Shown here: positions 1-7,061 of the stretch, piece after piece
How the letters are laid out: every line of letters begins with the position of its first letter
Position numbering within the stretch: the first letter of the stretch is position 1
Assembly: GCA_937871585.1 (NCBI GenBank)
Contig: CALMPJ010000044.1
Coordinates: 17,661-81,660 of the forward strand
Length of the DNA: 64,000 nt
Reading direction: 5' to 3'
Source: an uncultured Acidobacteriota bacterium
GTDB taxonomy: Bacteria; Acidobacteriota; Blastocatellia; Pyrinomonadales; Pyrinomonadaceae
Notes under the pieces: model-generated
What the model saw: the letters and a program-made list of their open reading frames with translations, nothing else
Database searches by the model: none
Told to the model about the DNA's origin: nothing
Translations under genes and position numbers: made by a program

Positions 1-860
1 CATCGTTAATTGAGGCAGCAGCATTGCGTCTTGTTAACAACGCAGTTCATGCTCAAGCTATGAAAGCGGTACTCGTCGTGTCCTGCGTTATCCCACATAA
101 GCTCGAGGAGCAACTGGTAAAAAAATTCAATTTAGTCTTCGTCGACCGAGATGTGTTGCGAGTCTGGGTCGCGAATTTTCCAGATCTCCTGGAAGAATTA
201 GATGCGTTGCTTGAGTTGGATCCAAGTCAACCTCACCGCGTTAGGTCAACGGAAGATTCGCATCAACCGAATAGCGTTTGGACTAAAACCAGGCACCTCA
301 AATATATTCCTCCTCAACCTCAAGACACGATGGGAACAGATCTTTGTCGAGAACTCAAAACTGTAAAACGAGGTAGGGCGGAATGGGCGAAGTACGAGCG
401 AATATGTGCAAAGATTCTTAAATACCTCTTTCCGCACGACCTCCATGGCTGGCATTCGCAAAAACGAACTGATGATGGATTAAGCCGCTTTGACTTTGTC
501 TGCCGAGTTAGACCTACTACGGAGTTCTGGAAATTTGTAATCGATCATCTCAACAGTCGTTATGTTCTATTTGAGTTCAAGAATTACAGTGGAGAGATAA
601 AGCAAGGTCAAATTCTAACGACGGAGAAATACCTTCTCGAACGTGGACTCCGCCGACTTGCCATTATTCTGACACGAAAAGGGGTGAAGCGAGATGCGAT
701 TGCCATGACGCAAGGCGCAATGCGAGAACACGGGAAATTGATGCTTGTGGTTAACGATGAGAAACTATGTGAAATGTTGCATATGAAAGAAGAAGGCGAA
801 GATCCAACAGACTGTCTTTTCGATCTTGCCGACAATTTCCTGTTAACACTCCCCAGATGA
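1..860 (+). CDS. PD-(D/E)XK nuclease-like protein, 5' end cut by window edge
   Basis: Likely a restriction-endonuclease-fold protein. Numbered from the in-frame TTG at 24, the C-terminal part shows the PD-(D/E)XK pattern: D157 in RFDFV, then E184-F-K186 in LFEFKNY, followed by glutamines (Q194, Q196) and a helix/strand pair. The frame is open back to base 3 with no stop, and the first residues read like the middle of a folded domain, so the gene very probably begins outside the window. No methyltransferase or helicase partner is visible next to it. It heads a run of accessory genes that includes a CHAT protease fusion, which would suit a defence role (inference). A role in DNA repair or as a mobile-element nuclease is also possible. 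I do not recognise a named family for the N-terminal part. Confidence 0.6.
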   Translation, partial: SLIEAAALRLVNNAVHAQAMKAVLVVSCVIPHKLEEQLVKKFNLVFVDRDVLRVWVANFPDLLEELDALLELDPSQPHRVRSTEDSHQPNSVWTKTRHLKYIPPQPQDTMGTDLCRELKTVKRGRAEWAKYERICAKILKYLFPHDLHGWHSQKRTDDGLSRFDFVCRVRPTTEFWKFVIDHLNSRYVLFEFKNYSGEIKQGQILTTEKYLLERGLRRLAIILTRKGVKRDAIAMTQGAMREHGKLMLVVNDEKLCEMLHMKEEGEDPTDCLFDLADNFLLTLPR

Positions 861-894
861 GTCGCGTTAATATTTTTCAGAGATAATTGATGTT

Positions 895-1005
895 GTGCGA
901 TTGGAAAGCATTGATTTTGGTGATCTTGTGAAGGTCAGATTGACGACTGGGGCGTTACGAGTTGAACTGAATATCTGGATAAAAGAAATAGAGCCAACGC
1001 CTTAG
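895..1005 (+). CDS. candidate micro-ORF upstream of MazG-CHAT gene
   Basis: A GTG-initiated frame of 36 codons ends 11 bases before the MazG-CHAT start. It reads MRLESIDFGDLVKVRL and onward, with alternating hydrophobic and charged residues that look like beta-strand protein rather than random translation. There is no clear Shine-Dalgarno sequence and I know no homologue. It could be the remnant of a longer gene. Only the open frame and its composition support it. Confidence 0.25.
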   Translation: MRLESIDFGDLVKVRLTTGALRVELNIWIKEIEPTP

Positions 1006-1016
1006 AATGTAGAACA

Positions 1017-2711
1017 ATGGAAAGAATACCGCTTGATGATCTCTATCGCATGGTCGCAGCCATATACTCAGAGCAGAACGCCTTGCGTTCCACGGCCGCG
1101 ACTTATGCCCACTTCGTTGAGATATGTGGAATGCTTACCATTCATGATCGAAATAAAAAGAAAGAGGGGGTTTCGGTGGAAGATGCTTTGTGTAAAGCCC
1201 TCGGCTGGTACTTTCCACTTTTAGCAAAAATGCGCGTGAAAAGCGTGGAAGATCTAGTTTTTCGAAAATACCCCTACGTTTGCCCTTATTGCAGGAAAGC
1301 TCCCCATGACGACTATAACTGTAAGCTCGTCCGTGGTACGGAAAGCACGGTTAACCATGAGGCCGTTAGAGACTTCTATAATCGAAATCGAGAGATGCGA
1401 CCGAAGTCTCTCAACGGGTGGCAAACGATGTTTCAGAAGATTTATCCTCGGTCAGCTGAGGACCGAGGAAGAAGCACGCTCGGCCTTTTCGAGGAGTTGG
1501 GCGAAATTGGCGAGGCTATCCGAGTTTTTGATCGGTATCCCAAATATTTCGCTGGGGAAGCTGCTGATGTTTTTTCTTATATTATGGGAATTGCCAATGA
1601 GCATTCCGTTAGAGTTGCTCAAGACCATGACCGCTCGTTTTCACTCGAAGATGAGTTTCTGCGCCGGTATCCCGGCTTGTGTAAACAGTGCGGTTTTCGA
1701 GTTTGCATCTGTCCATCAGTTCCGAAGGCCACCGTGGGACGGATGGCTAAGGAGCTAGATATAGATGTTTCGGAAAATCTTTTTCAGGTAGGATTGGAAG
1801 ATTTCACAACACGCGGTATTCAGATAGGAGCGGAAGTAATAGAGAAGGTAGGAGGATATCCGAAACTAGGACGATTTCCATTCGATCGAGGCGATGCCAA
1901 TCGAGCCCTGATGATATTGTGCCTTAAGCTCGCTAGTGGGTTAGAAGTTGAGCGACCCGAAATCGCCGAGCGGTTTCGTAGCGTTGCCATCCACTTGGGA
2001 TCCGAGGTCGCGGAACCTGGTAGTCCGAGCCCGGTAAACGAATTACCCGAAATCACCGATCTAGCACCGTTATTGCGAGACGCATGGCGAGAACTCGATC
2101 CCGCAGAAAAAGCTAAATTGATGGACGATGGCGAGCCAAATCTAGTCGCAGAGATTGGAGCTATGTTAGGCAAAGTTCGTGTGTTGTTTGTCCATGCGAG
2201 TCCAAGTGATCAGGTTCCCCTTCGCGTGGCGAGTGAACTGCGGGCAGTCAAGGAAGCTATTCGACTCGCGCATCGCGAGACCGACATTCTCGTAGAGTCT
2301 TTGCCAGCGGCCACACCAGATGACCTCCGACGAATCCTCTTGCGAACCGAGTTTGAGATTATTCACTTCTCCGGTCACGCTGACGAAGATGTACTCGTCT
2401 TCGAGAAAGCAGATGGAACGTCTATCTCGTCTCCCTTAACCGCGGTGGCCGATGTCATTGCGGCTTATCCGAGCATTAAATGCGTGATTCTCAATGCCTG
2501 TAATTCAGCAGCGGCAATTTCGGTTCCGATGGCACCCTACACGATCGGAATGGATGCGTCAATTGGAGACGACGCTGCGATTGAATTCGCGAGAGGATTC
2601 TATGACGCCCTCGCTGCAAATAAAGGCATTGGTTTTGCTATTGAAGAAGGAAAAAGGGCTGCTGAGCTAAATTCGCAGGGCACACCGCCGATAAAAGTAC
2701 TAACCAAATAA
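1017..2711 (+). CDS. MazG-like / CHAT protease fusion protein with zinc knuckles
   Basis: A 564-residue multidomain protein. Residues about 1-130 are helical and include a Cys cluster (C89, C92, C102). Residues about 131-205 form a MazG-type nucleotide pyrophosphohydrolase domain: E159-E160-x2-E163 in FEELGEIGEA and E181-x2-D184 in GEAADVFSY match the metal-binding EExxE and ExxD motifs of all-alpha NTP-PPases. A second Cys cluster follows (C222, C225, C230, C232). Both clusters follow a similar Lys/Arg-Tyr-Pro stretch, so they may be an internal repeat. Residues about 386-560 form a CHAT (caspase-like) domain with H454 in HFSGH and C495 in LNACNS as the expected catalytic dyad. Known parts: MazG enzymes hydrolyse (d)NTPs and CHAT domains are regulated cysteine proteases in bacterial immunity. 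Their combination as a nucleotide-sensing protease is inference. No signal peptide is seen, so it is probably cytosolic. Confidence 0.8.
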   Translation: MERIPLDDLYRMVAAIYSEQNALRSTAATYAHFVEICGMLTIHDRNKKKEGVSVEDALCKALGWYFPLLAKMRVKSVEDLVFRKYPYVCPYCRKAPHDDYNCKLVRGTESTVNHEAVRDFYNRNREMRPKSLNGWQTMFQKIYPRSAEDRGRSTLGLFEELGEIGEAIRVFDRYPKYFAGEAADVFSYIMGIANEHSVRVAQDHDRSFSLEDEFLRRYPGLCKQCGFRVCICPSVPKATVGRMAKELDIDVSENLFQVGLEDFTTRGIQIGAEVIEKVGGYPKLGRFPFDRGDANRALMILCLKLASGLEVERPEIAERFRSVAIHLGSEVAEPGSPSPVNELPEITDLAPLLRDAWRELDPAEKAKLMDDGEPNLVAEIGAMLGKVRVLFVHASPSDQVPLRVASELRAVKEAIRLAHRETDILVESLPAATPDDLRRILLRTEFEIIHFSGHADEDVLVFEKADGTSISSPLTAVADVIAAYPSIKCVILNACNSAAAISVPMAPYTIGMDASIGDDAAIEFARGFYDALAANKGIGFAIEEGKRAAELNSQGTPPIKVLTK

Positions 2712-3097
2712 TATTAAGTCTTTCCGGATGTTTTTCTCGGCTGTATGATGAGAACGACAAAGAACAGACCGTAGAGGCGGAAACCATAGCAGGATGTACC
2801 TAAGAAAGGAGGAAGATCGGGAAAATGGATCGTGCGGCGGAAGGTAGGGACCTGCGATAGTGAAACGTGAATAACTAATTGCGAATGGTGGTTCAGGAAA
2901 TATGATGAGCGAGGCTAAGGCTAATACAACATACACATCACCTTTCGACAGCGGCGAGTGGGCGCGGTGGAGTGATTTGGAGAGGTTTAATTGGTTGCGG
3001 GCGTTTCGGAACGGGCGTGAGGCGAGGTGGGAAGCGAATATCGAATATCGAACTAGGTATTAGAGTTTCCTTTTTTCGCGACGATAATGGTGGAACT
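2712..3097 (+). other. 386-base gap between MazG-CHAT and TM-GNAT genes
   Basis: No long gene on either strand. The gap holds a strong Shine-Dalgarno core (AAGGAGG, 2806-2812) followed at 2825 by an ATG whose frame closes after 11 codons, and further on a better micro-ORF (2902-3063, listed separately). The purine-rich composition suggests transcribed leader sequence or the decayed remains of a gene. Confidence 0.4.
2902..3063 (+). CDS. candidate 53-residue Trp/Arg-rich micro-ORF
   Basis: ATG at 2902 lies 6 bases after AGGA and opens 53 codons to TAG at 3061. The product starts MMSEAKANTTYTSPFDSGEW and has four Trp and eight Arg with good amphipathic spacing, unusual for random sequence. It sits between the MazG-CHAT gene and the TM-GNAT gene in the same direction, overlapping neither. 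I recognise no family. It could be a small partner protein or the remnant of an element. Confidence 0.35.
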   Translation: MMSEAKANTTYTSPFDSGEWARWSDLERFNWLRAFRNGREARWEANIEYRTRY

Positions 3098-3940
3098 ATG
3101 GAAGTAGTAATGCCGATTGTAGGAGTGGTTGGCGCTATCCTTGCGGGTATTGCTACTTCGTTTATTTATGATCGAAAGATAAAGGACCATGTGTCGATCC
3201 GACGAATAGTAAACTCACGTCATGATGATGCGGCTGGATTAGTTAAGCTCTACTTGCAGCACTTTAAGAAGAAATCAGACTATACCGAGGAGGACATGTG
3301 GGAGTACCTCCATCAGCAAGAAGTCCCGATCGAGAATCGACCGATACGCGTTGAAGACTTCTTTCTAGTAGCTAAGTACCATGGAGAAGTTATCGGCTTC
3401 CTGATCTGCGCATTCTATCCTGATCGACGAAAGGCAATTATCCCGTATTACGCCATCGATAGCAGCGTTACCTCGTTGGCGCAAACGAATGCTTCACGCA
3501 AGCTAAGAAAAGCTATTAGAAAACTGCTAATAAAGCGATCCTGTCGATATCTATTCTTCGATGTTGAACGTCCGTTTACTAATCTCCCAAAGGAAGAACT
3601 TAACATTCGAAAGAAACGCATTAGGCGATTTCGAATGGATGCAGAAACGGCGGGGCTTCACGCATACGCGATCAATTTCGATTACAAAACACCTAAGATC
3701 ACGATCGATCCTGGTGCGGCGTCAACAAAGTTAACATTAATGGTCGTTCCGATCACAGATAAGCTGTCGTCACCAATAAGTCGACAAGACTTAATGGGAT
3801 TTCTCCGTTTCATATATCTTGACTGTTACGGTGATATCTATGAGCTTTCTGATCCGCGCCATACAAAGTATCATGCCCATCTCAGCCAACAGTTAGTTGC
3901 ACAAGAGAAGTTACTTCCTGAGACTGTTGATTTGATTTAG
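3098..3940 (+). CDS. membrane-anchored GNAT-fold protein
   Basis: Start chosen at the ATG at 3098, because it places a clean hydrophobic helix at residues 5-23 (glycine-spaced, GVVGAILAG) directly at the N terminus; an earlier in-frame start would add a poor Arg-rich stretch. The remaining 260 residues look like an acetyltransferase (GNAT) fold: beta1-alpha1 at about 33-60, the central beta hairpin at about 90-120 (VAKYHGEVIGFLICAFY), and a basic helix then strand at about 135-155. The usual acetyl-CoA loop is not clear, so it may bind a ligand without catalysis. It follows the MazG-CHAT gene on the same strand, with a micro-ORF between. It could be a target or partner of the protease (inference). 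No named family recognised. Confidence 0.55.
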   Translation: MEVVMPIVGVVGAILAGIATSFIYDRKIKDHVSIRRIVNSRHDDAAGLVKLYLQHFKKKSDYTEEDMWEYLHQQEVPIENRPIRVEDFFLVAKYHGEVIGFLICAFYPDRRKAIIPYYAIDSSVTSLAQTNASRKLRKAIRKLLIKRSCRYLFFDVERPFTNLPKEELNIRKKRIRRFRMDAETAGLHAYAINFDYKTPKITIDPGAASTKLTLMVVPITDKLSSPISRQDLMGFLRFIYLDCYGDIYELSDPRHTKYHAHLSQQLVAQEKLLPETVDLI

Positions 3941-4086
3941 TAGCTATGATCACCCAACACTGAGCGGATCATGGCGGCCTGTTCTAGGTCGGTTTCTTCG
4001 ACTTGTTCGGCGGCGAGTGTGGTGGCTTCTTTTATGACTGCCTGGTCGAACCTAAGCATCTCTGGCGGTAATTTGTTACCGCCCAT
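3937..4086 (-). CDS. candidate 49-residue acidic micro-ORF
   Basis: On the minus strand an ATG at 4086 opens 49 codons closing at TAA 3937-3939, convergent with and overlapping by four bases the end of the TM-GNAT gene. The product (MGGNKLPPEMLRFDQAV and onward) is predicted to be mostly one acidic amphipathic helix with a clean codon pattern. The upstream Shine-Dalgarno is weak. Size and acidity suit an antitoxin-like or small regulatory protein, but nothing identifies it. Confidence 0.35.
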   Translation of the reverse strand: MGGNKLPPEMLRFDQAVIKEATTLAAEQVEETDLEQAAMIRSVLGDHSY

Positions 4087-4169
4087 CTCAAATCAGTGAC
4101 ATTACTTCGTGCGGGCTTCTGCCTTCGATGAGAGAACTATCCCGTCAGTCCCCGTTCTTGTGAATTCTA

Positions 4170-4199
4170 TTGACACAAGTGTTGCATATATGATACACT
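4170..4199 (+). promoter_or_regulatory. sigma70-type promoter, near-leaderless
   Basis: Perfect -35 TTGACA (4170-4175), 18-base spacer, extended -10 TGA-TACACT (TG at 4191-4192, hexamer 4194-4199). Only nine bases separate the -10 from the ATG at 4209, so transcription would start about three bases before the codon and the mRNA would be almost leaderless. This also supports 4209 as the true start. Confidence 0.6.
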
Positions 4200-4208
4200 G
4201 ACTACTGT

Positions 4209-4589
4209 ATGCAAGATTCGAATATCAGTCGGCGGAGGTGGATGGAGGTTGATCGGGGGAAGGTTGGGCGGTTGTATGCTTCGGTCAATTCGTTGGGGCA
4301 TATATCGGTTAGCGGGTGGACGCATGAGCGGTTGGGTGGGCCTTCGCATTATGTGTTGATGATAGATCGAAGGACGCGGGCGTTGGGTTTGCGGGCGGCG
4401 ACGGAGAAGGAAGTGAGCGGTGCGTTTTTGGCGGGCATTACAACCGGCAAGGGCAATAAGAACCGGCGAATACGGGCTCGGGCGTTCTTGCGCAATGCGG
4501 GATTGCTGCCCGAAAACACGGTGACATTTGACGCTCCAAAGATCGAGCGTGGTGTTCTCGTCCTCGAATTCGGCGAGGTGACGCGATGA
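4209..4589 (+). CDS. uncharacterised protein, first of a tandem paralogous pair
   Basis: A 126-residue basic protein with no membrane segment. It aligns along its length with the next gene: an ISxRR-W start, a SxNxLGxIxxS/N segment at about 33-45, a Lx-YVLMIDRRTRALGL/VQLLYDRDSHTIGL strand pair at about 55-70, and an RIRA helix at about 90. Repeated beta strands and a Lys/Arg-rich loop suggest a small DNA- or RNA-binding or swapped-hairpin fold, but I cannot name it. The start is supported by the promoter nine bases upstream and by the alignment with the paralogue. Its stop overlaps the next start (ATGA), so the two are translationally coupled. Confidence 0.65.
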   Translation: MQDSNISRRRWMEVDRGKVGRLYASVNSLGHISVSGWTHERLGGPSHYVLMIDRRTRALGLRAATEKEVSGAFLAGITTGKGNKNRRIRARAFLRNAGLLPENTVTFDAPKIERGVLVLEFGEVTR

Positions 4590-4999
4590 TACGGCACGAC
4601 GGGATCAGCATCAGGCGAAGTTGGGAAGTGTGCGAGCGTGCGAACGTCGAGAGCCGCTGGACGAGCAATTACGTGTCGCTAAACAGGCTTGGCGATATCG
4701 TGCTGAACCGCGTGGCGTTCAAGTATCTTGGCGAGCCTGAGGCGGTGCAGCTCCTGTATGACCGCGACAGTCATACGATCGGGCTCAAGCCCGTGGGTTC
4801 GGATGCGGACCACGCGTTCCCTGTGCGTCCACGTGGAAACCGCGGCGGCTATCGCATCAGAGCGAACCGGCTGATGCGCGAGTTTGGCATCTCGTTAGAC
4901 GAGACTTTGATGTTCAGAAACACCATTCGCGACCGAAACGGCATCATGATCCTCAACATCAACGATACAGACATTCTCAAATCAAGACAGACTTGGTAA
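4586..4999 (+). CDS. uncharacterised protein, second of a tandem paralogous pair
   Basis: A 137-residue paralogue of the preceding protein, starting at an ATG that overlaps the previous TGA by four bases. The conserved core (NYVSLNRLGDIVLN, AVQLLYDRDSHTIGLKP, YRIRANRLMREFGI, a C-terminal IMILNI strand) is clearer here than in its partner. Such pairs may form heterodimers (inference). The function is unknown; a small soluble nucleic-acid-binding or structural protein is possible. It lies between the accessory block and HigBA and ends convergently 26 bases from higA. Confidence 0.65.
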   Translation: MIRHDGISIRRSWEVCERANVESRWTSNYVSLNRLGDIVLNRVAFKYLGEPEAVQLLYDRDSHTIGLKPVGSDADHAFPVRPRGNRGGYRIRANRLMREFGISLDETLMFRNTIRDRNGIMILNINDTDILKSRQTW

Positions 5000-5025
5000 C
5001 GTGCTGAGCCGCGACGATTTTCGCG

Positions 5026-5433
5026 TCAGATAAAGACATCGATCGGCAAGCGAAACCGTTGTGACAAACGACGAGCCTGCGATTTGCTGATCTCGCGCTT
5101 GCCGTTCAGGACCTGCGAGACGACGCCTTGCGAACCGAAGATGTCGAGCATGTCGGTTTGTTTCAGTTCGTGTTCGCGCATTAGTTCGCGTAAGGCAACT
5201 TGTGGATTTGATACGTCGCCCATTGGATAGGCCTCTTCTTCGAAATCTTCGATAAGGGTGACAAGCAGATCTAAAAGACGTTCCTCCTCGGGCGAACGGC
5301 CGCTTTCACCCTTTTTCATCAAACGACCGACGAAAGCAAGTGCTTGTTCGTTTTCCTTCTCGTTTCGTATGACGCCCGGCAGAACCTCGACCAGCAGGTC
5401 AGCATAAGCTCGCGGGTCGTAATTGGTGGTCAT
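5026..5433 (-). CDS. higA: HigA-type antitoxin, XRE family
   Basis: The second gene of a toxin-first pair. Residues about 75-135 form a helix-turn-helix: ALRELMREHELKQTDMLDIF, then GSQGVVSQVLNGKREISKSQ, then RRLSQRFRLPIDVFI, the standard HigA C-terminal arrangement. Residues 1-70 are helical and acidic and would mask the toxin. It is known in this family to neutralise HigB by direct contact and to repress the operon. It begins 18 bases after the higB stop. The order toxin then antitoxin is typical of higBA. Confidence 0.88.
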   Translation of the reverse strand: MTTNYDPRAYADLLVEVLPGVIRNEKENEQALAFVGRLMKKGESGRSPEEERLLDLLVTLIEDFEEEAYPMGDVSNPQVALRELMREHELKQTDMLDIFGSQGVVSQVLNGKREISKSQARRLSQRFRLPIDVFI

Positions 5434-5451
5434 ATTTTCTCCTGAACCGGC

Positions 5452-5745
5452 TCAACAATCTGTTTTCCATTTATCTTTGTTGTATTCGGCATGGCTCAGC
5501 ACAAATCGTATGAACACCTCGTTTCTGCGATAGTTTACGTGTGTTATAACTCGATAATTGTTTCCGCCAACATTGAACACAACGCAGCAACCGAAAAGAT
5601 CGGCGCTCGGAAATGTCTGTTTAAGCTCGGCTAAATTCTTCGGGTCGATCCGTTTCATCTTTCGAAACCAATCGACCAATACCTCTTCTGATTCGGGATG
5701 TGACTCCCAATAATCTCTCAAAGCCCTGCGGCTTATTACTCTCAT
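5452..5745 (-). CDS. higB: HigB-type mRNA interferase toxin
   Basis: A 97-residue RelE-superfamily toxin of the HigB (PF09907-like) group: MRVISRRALRDYWESHPESE, DWFRKMKRIDPKNLAELKQTF, FNVGGNNYRVITHVNYRRNEVFIRFV, and a C-terminal HAEYNKDKW. Family members cleave mRNA on the ribosome. The ATG at 5745 follows TGAGG with an eight-base gap, but this Shine-Dalgarno lies inside a small hairpin (5754-5767). It is followed by higA. It is controlled from the leader region described separately. Confidence 0.88.
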   Translation of the reverse strand: MRVISRRALRDYWESHPESEEVLVDWFRKMKRIDPKNLAELKQTFPSADLFGCCVVFNVGGNNYRVITHVNYRRNEVFIRFVLSHAEYNKDKWKTDC

Positions 5746-5832
5746 GCTACAATCCTCACAATTGAGGACGGCACGTTAACGATCTACGTACCGTCCTGTA
5801 TTGTCCAAGTTTTTTCTCATATCTGTTCCTCC
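5746..5832 (-). promoter_or_regulatory. higBA leader with mini-ORF and two competing hairpins
   Basis: On the minus strand, GGAGG (5828-5832) precedes an ATG at 5820 that encodes a 14-residue peptide (MRKNLDNTGRYVDR), stop at 5776. The end of this ORF is the 5' arm of a 10-pair stem (5787-5796 with 5766-5775, one G-U), whose 11-base loop contains the stop codon. A second stem (CCTCA 5763-5767 with TGAGG 5754-5758 read on the minus strand) buries the higB Shine-Dalgarno. The two stems share two bases, so they compete. An 8-bp palindrome CGTTAACG (5774-5781) could instead be a HigA operator. Confidence 0.55.
5776..5820 (-). CDS. 14-residue leader peptide ORF ahead of higB
   Basis: ATG at 5820 with a consensus GGAGG seven bases upstream, the best ribosome-binding site in the neighbourhood, followed by 14 codons and TAA. 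The spacing from a strong site argues for translation. Its last six codons lie in the stem and loop of the leader hairpin, so translating ribosomes would melt that stem. No codon run points to a particular amino-acid sensor. Confidence 0.45.
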   Translation of the reverse strand: MRKNLDNTGRYVDR

Positions 5833-5908
5833 AAGATGATTTCTATTCATACACGTTGATTCGTTGCGATAGTACTTTGCAAATAGCTTTTGCATTGCAC
5901 TCAAAGAG

Positions 5909-5925
5909 TATTGCAAAACGCAATA
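5909..5925. promoter_or_regulatory. inverted repeat upstream of higBA
   Basis: Perfect inverted repeat TATTGC-AAAAC-GCAATA, preceded by further TTGCA/TGCAA half-sites (5877-5900). It lies in the only space available for the higBA promoter and is a candidate HigA or other repressor operator. No convincing -35/-10 pair was found next to it. Confidence 0.4.
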
Positions 5926-5974
5926 CATGTCAAGCGGACTATTTCATTTTGCTATATTAGTCACTAAATGTTGG

Positions 5975-7009
5975 TCAGGTGGCGAGAACACGATCGATGG
6001 TCGATATGACGTTGTCGACGGCGACGTTTCGGATGCACGGGGCGTCGCCGTACATTTTGCATTCGTAGCCGGGGCAGGGCTGGCAGTCGAAATGTTCGTA
6101 AACGACTTCGTACGGAGCGTCGGTCCAAGGGTGCCAGTGGTCGCGGTTTGATGAGCCGAATATGACGACGGACGGCGTCCCGACCGCAGCGGCGATATGT
6201 GCCATGCCAGAGTCATTGCCGACGAAAACGCGTGCTTGCGACGCGAGAGCGGTGATCTCGGGGAGCGTGAGATCGTCGAAGGTTGTGATCGGAACTTTGG
6301 ACTCGCGAGTGAGCTCGTCGAGAACGGCGGATTCGGCTTTTGAGGCGATCGCGACGGTGGCGATGCCCTTGGAATCTAGAACCTCGGCGATCCGTGCGAA
6401 GTTCTCGACCGGCCATTGTTTGGTAAAGAAGGCTGTACTTGGATGCAAGAGCGCGAATTTTCGCGAGTTAAACCACTCGCTACCGCAGGTGGTTCTGACT
6501 TTATCGAGAGCTACGTCGGTCACCTCAAGCTTGGTCTTTAGCCGATCATCGACCGGTACGCCTGCGAGGCCTAGTAGTGCGAGTTGCTGTTCGGCTGAAT
6601 GCAGTTTTGGCTGCTGCCAGAAATCGGCAGCTGATGTGTAGAGATGGTTGTAAAAGCGTTTGTAACGATAGTGGGACAGGCCGACGCGATGCCGTGCACC
6701 GCTTGAGCGGACGAACATCGAGCTCGTCGTGCCGCCGTGCAGATTGAACGCAATGTCGTATTTGCGGCTGCGTAAATGATTGGCGGCCTTGAGTTTAGCG
6801 GTGTTCGAGGTGCCGACCGAGATGACGTTGACGCCTTCAAAACCATCAAGAACCGGAGCGACCCAATCTTCTAAAAGGATGTCGATCTCGGCGTCAGGCA
6901 AGAATCGCCGCAACGCAATTAGCGACGGCGTCGAGAGCACAGTGTCGCCGATCGAACGCAGGCGAACGACGAGAATGCGTTTCACATTTTCCCAGCGAAT
7001 TTCCTTCAT
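5975..7009 (-). CDS. glycosyltransferase family 9 (heptosyltransferase-like)
   Basis: A 344-residue GT-B enzyme of the ADP-heptose:LPS heptosyltransferase family. The N-terminal RILVVRLRSIGDTVLSTPSL (residues 11-30) and C-terminal VFVGNDSGMAHIAAAVGTPS (261-280) are the family signatures, and HPSTAFFTKQWP (189-200) marks the domain junction. It is expected to transfer a heptose or related sugar in outer-membrane lipid A-core or a surface glycan, at the inner face of the inner membrane. Oddity: residues 171-180 are encoded by a palindromic REP-like element in frame, just before the second Rossmann domain. The C terminus has a CxxCPGYECK Cys cluster at about 309-317. Confidence 0.88.
   Translation of the reverse strand: MKEIRWENVKRILVVRLRSIGDTVLSTPSLIALRRFLPDAEIDILLEDWVAPVLDGFEGVNVISVGTSNTAKLKAANHLRSRKYDIAFNLHGGTTSSMFVRSSGARHRVGLSHYRYKRFYNHLYTSAADFWQQPKLHSAEQQLALLGLAGVPVDDRLKTKLEVTDVALDKVRTTCGSEWFNSRKFALLHPSTAFFTKQWPVENFARIAEVLDSKGIATVAIASKAESAVLDELTRESKVPITTFDDLTLPEITALASQARVFVGNDSGMAHIAAAVGTPSVVIFGSSNRDHWHPWTDAPYEVVYEHFDCQPCPGYECKMYGDAPCIRNVAVDNVISTIDRVLAT
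6470..6499 (-). repeat. REP-like palindromic element inside the GT9 gene
   Basis: Thirty bases on the minus strand beginning GTCAGAACCACCTGCGGTAG match the first half of the element inside alaS (24564-24593) at 28 of 30 positions. It has the palindrome AACCACC...GAGTGGTTT. It occupies exactly ten codons (GT9 residues 171-180), starting in the same codon phase as the one in alaS. Confidence 0.75.
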
Positions 7010-7061
7010 CAGAAAACCGAAAGACAGACAACATTATCCATTGTCCACTTTCAATTTTCCA

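Noticed and set aside
2793..2860. Short peptides near the AAGGAGG at 2806-2812
   Set aside because: The frames are only 11-17 codons and lack protein-like composition.
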